This document shows, piece after piece, positions 62,111 through 64,000 of a stretch of 64,000 nucleotides of DNA. The position numbers and the translations under genes are program-made. The stretch lies in the NCBI RefSeq assembly GCF_025837095.1, contig NZ_CP107551.1, forward strand, positions 4,334,668 to 4,398,667, in the 5' to 3' direction. The first letter of the stretch is position 1. Each line of letters starts with the position of its first letter. This DNA comes from Rhodococcus sp. Z13. GTDB lineage: Bacteria > Actinomycetota > Actinomycetes > Mycobacteriales > Mycobacteriaceae. The notes below the pieces were generated by a model that was given only the letters and a program-made list of their open reading frames with translations, had not been told where the DNA came from and did not search any database.

Positions 62111-62877
62111 GCTACTTCGAACGTCTCGGCCCGGCGTCCTTCCGCGCCACCTCGCACGTGAGCGGCGCCTGGAACGAGACCGAACAGCACATCGCGCCCG
62201 CCCTGGGCCTGCTGGCCCACGTGATCGAGACCGACCGCGACGAACGGCGCGACGACGGCCTGGCCGTCGCCCGCCTGTCCTACGACATCCTCGGCACCGT
62301 CCCGATCGGCCGCGTCGACACCCGGGTGGAGGTGCTGCGCCCCGGACGCACCATCGAACTCGTCGAGGCCACCCTCGTCCACGACGACCGCGCGATCGTC
62401 CGCGCGCGGGCCTGGCTCATGCAGACCCGCCCCACCGACGGGGTCGCCGCCACCGCCCTGACACCGATCCCCCGGCCGCAGGAGCTCGAACCGTGGGATC
62501 CGACAGCGCTGTGGCCCGGCGGATACATCGACTCGGTGGAGGTGCGCCGCGCGAGCCTCGGCGAGGGCCGTTCCTCCTACTGGGTGCGCACCGACGTGGC
62601 GCTCGTGGAGGGCGACAAGGTCAGCGACCTCGCCCGGTTCGCGGGACTGTTCGACATCGCCAACGGCATGGCCGTCCTCGCCGACCCACGCCGGGTCGCC
62701 TTCCCCAACGTCGACCTCACCGCGCACCTGTTCGCGGAGCCGCGCGGCGAGTGGCTCGGCTTCGACACCTCGGTGTCGTTCGGGGAGAACGGGATCGGTC
62801 TGACCACCAGCGTGTTGCACGACGAGGCCGGCCCGATCGGCACGTCCTCGCAGATCCTCACCGTGCGGCCGTCCTGA
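62107..62877 (+). CDS. Acyl-CoA thioesterase family protein
   Basis: This 256-residue protein has the double-hotdog thioesterase pattern. The N-terminal half includes ALGLLAHVIETDRDERRDDG and LAVARLSYDILGTVPIGRVD with TRVEVLRPGRTIELVEATLV. The second half carries VALVEGDKVSDLARFAGLFD and NVDLTAHLFAEPRGEWLGFD. These are common in TesB/acyl-CoA thioesterase-like proteins. It overlaps the TetR stop (ATGA) and is thus under the same control as the leucine module. It may rescue CoA from a stalled branched acyl-CoA. The substrate is not shown. Confidence 0.88.
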   Translation: MSYFERLGPASFRATSHVSGAWNETEQHIAPALGLLAHVIETDRDERRDDGLAVARLSYDILGTVPIGRVDTRVEVLRPGRTIELVEATLVHDDRAIVRARAWLMQTRPTDGVAATALTPIPRPQELEPWDPTALWPGGYIDSVEVRRASLGEGRSSYWVRTDVALVEGDKVSDLARFAGLFDIANGMAVLADPRRVAFPNVDLTAHLFAEPRGEWLGFDTSVSFGENGIGLTTSVLHDEAGPIGTSSQILTVRPS

Positions 62878-62892
62878 CCGCACGGCGTCCCG

Positions 62893-63765
62893 TCAGCCCA
62901 GCAGCGCGGTGGCCAGTGTCCGGTACGCCTCGATCGGGAAGGTGAACGGATCGGCGGTGAGCACCTGAATCGCGACCTCGTCGGCACCCGCCGCGTAGTG
63001 CTTCTCGATGCCGGCCACCACGGTCTCGAGGTCGCCCCACGGGATCAGCGCGTCCATCAGCCGGTCGCTGCCGCCGCCGGCGACGTCCTCGTCGGTGTAC
63101 CCGAGCCGCCGCAGATTGTTCGAGTAGTTCGGCAGCGAGAGGTAACTGCGCATGTACTCGCGGGCGATACCGCGCGCGGTGGTCTCGTCGGTGTCGAGCA
63201 CGACCGCCACCTCCGGCGCCAGCAGCGGCCCGTCCCCGAGGGTCTGCCGGGCGAGGGCGGTGTGCTCGGCGGGCGTGAAGTAGGGGTGCGCCCCGGCGGC
63301 GCGATCGGCCGACAGCTTCAGCATGCGCGGGCCGAGGGCCGCGAGGACCCGGCGTTCGGCGGGCACCGGAGCGGCGGTCGCGTCCAGGGAATCGAGGTAC
63401 TCGACCATGCGGCTGTAGGGCCGGGTGTACGAGGTGTTCTCCCTCGCGTCGACGACCGGCGCGTGGCTGGTTCCGAGACCGAGGAGGAAGCGTCCCGGAT
63501 ACTTCCGTTCCAGGTCGGCGACGGCCGCGGCGGTTTCCTCCGGGGCGGTGTGCCAGATGCTCACGATGCCGCTCGCGAAGCCGAGCCGCGACGTCGCCGC
63601 GAGGTAGTCGTCGTAGAAGGGTGGGAAGCCGTCGGCGAAACCACCGGAAGTCCACACCCGGTCGTAGCCGAGTTCGTCCAGTCCCCGCGCCGCGGCGAGC
63701 GCCGCCTCCCGGCTCCTCCGACCGATCCAGAACGCGCCGCCCCACACACTCACCCGTCGTGTCAT
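62893..63765 (-). CDS. LLM class F420-dependent oxidoreductase
   Basis: This 290-residue luciferase-like monooxygenase fold protein shows VSVWGGAFWIGRRSREAAL, LGFASGIVSIWHTAPEETA, FLLGLGTSHAPVVD and LAALGPRMLKLSADRAAGAH. This is typical of F420-dependent oxidoreductases of the MSMEG-type LLM group, whose substrates vary widely. The start is taken as ATG 63765 (MTRRVSVWGG); an ATG at 63777 is also in frame, and neither has a clear ribosome-binding site. It ends 15 bp from the thioesterase stop, converging with it. F420 use is inferred from the family. Confidence 0.87.
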   Translation of the reverse strand: MTRRVSVWGGAFWIGRRSREAALAAARGLDELGYDRVWTSGGFADGFPPFYDDYLAATSRLGFASGIVSIWHTAPEETAAAVADLERKYPGRFLLGLGTSHAPVVDARENTSYTRPYSRMVEYLDSLDATAAPVPAERRVLAALGPRMLKLSADRAAGAHPYFTPAEHTALARQTLGDGPLLAPEVAVVLDTDETTARGIAREYMRSYLSLPNYSNNLRRLGYTDEDVAGGGSDRLMDALIPWGDLETVVAGIEKHYAAGADEVAIQVLTADPFTFPIEAYRTLATALLG

Positions 63766-63959
63766 GTGGTCGACCATAGCGACGACACCGGGGTCCGTGC
63801 AGGAGCGCGACCACCGCACCCCTACCCGCCTGGTCCGATAGAGTCGCTTCCGGGGCTGATCAGCAAGCCCGGACAACGTGTGTTCGTCGACCGATACGGT
63901 CCTGTCCACACCGCCCTCGGGACTCGTCGGCGTAGGCCGGACCGGGAAACGGGGTGGAG

Positions 63960-64000
63960 ATGGCAGGTTTCGCTCGTTCCCGGACCATACGGGCGGGGGT
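63960..64000 (+). CDS. Start of a gene cut by the right edge
   Basis: ATG 63960 is preceded by GGGGTGGAG and opens a frame (MAGFARSRTIRAG) that runs off the window. Only 13 codons are visible, so no family can be named. The good ribosome-binding site and the preceding non-coding gap (63766-63959) make a real start plausible. Confidence 0.35.
   Translation, partial: MAGFARSRTIRAG

Overview
High-GC DNA with GTG and TTG starts, stop/start overlaps between genes, a mycobacterial-type leucine-catabolic gene order, an IdeR/DtxR-type iron box and dense acyl-CoA metabolism all point to a mycolic-acid actinomycete, most likely Rhodococcus or a close relative. The species cannot be fixed from the sequence alone. 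No tRNA, rRNA, CRISPR array or recognisable transposase was seen. I annotate 62 protein-coding genes; the two at the window edges are partial.

Layout. 1-4.1 kb: an acyl-CoA dehydrogenase, a MaoC-like protein, a TetR regulator, a SnoaL-like protein and a phosphotransferase; two matching TetR-type operators lie before the dehydrogenase and the SnoaL gene. 4.2-13.5 kb: housekeeping and redox genes (TspO, a metallo-beta-lactamase fold hydrolase, an FdhF/YdeP-type molybdoenzyme, an FMN glutamate-synthase-like protein, PEP synthase, a zinc alcohol dehydrogenase). 13.6-25 kb: a tellurite/stress (Ter) locus with two leftward TerD-family genes, a DUF475 membrane protein, and a rightward set of seven tightly spaced or overlapping genes (coiled-coil protein, HpcH-type lyase, PRTase-TRSP, StiP/PELOTA protein, HAD phosphatase, two TerD fusion proteins). 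25.1-30.4 kb: CoA ligase, hydrolase, enoyl-CoA hydratase, then two tandem LysR regulators.

30.4-32.4 kb is the most unusual part. A SAM methyltransferase gene loses its 3' end at a near-perfect 56-bp palindrome. A second copy of that palindrome lies about 1 kb further on, and between them are a DUF559-type nuclease-like gene and a facing pair of DnaA-box-like 9-mers. This looks like a small palindrome-bounded cassette that has truncated its neighbour.

32.4-45 kb: catabolic genes for one or more unidentified carboxylic acids (two thiolases, two SDRs, a CoA ligase, an MFS transporter, a CaiB CoA-transferase, three acyl-CoA dehydrogenases). 45.1-47.2 kb: three adjacent AIM24-family genes. 47.2-48.5 kb: bfd-bfr iron storage behind IdeR-like boxes, then a small acetyltransferase. 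48.5-52.3 kb: the lower meta-cleavage pathway (mhpD-mhpF-mhpE order) with an IclR regulator and a 17-bp tandem repeat. 52.4-55.3 kb: DUF1992 gene, then scoAB divergent from a second IclR gene with two matching operator-like sites. 55.3-62.9 kb: a leucine/isovalerate module (carboxylase subunits, acyl-CoA dehydrogenase, MaoC protein, CitE-like lyase, divergent TetR and thioesterase) resembling Rv2498c-Rv2506 of Mycobacterium tuberculosis. It ends with an F420-type oxidoreductase and a gene start at the right edge.

Together the window reads as a catabolic chromosomal segment in which most modules feed acetyl-CoA, with a stress module and an iron module between them. Assignments rest on motifs and family knowledge; no database search was possible.
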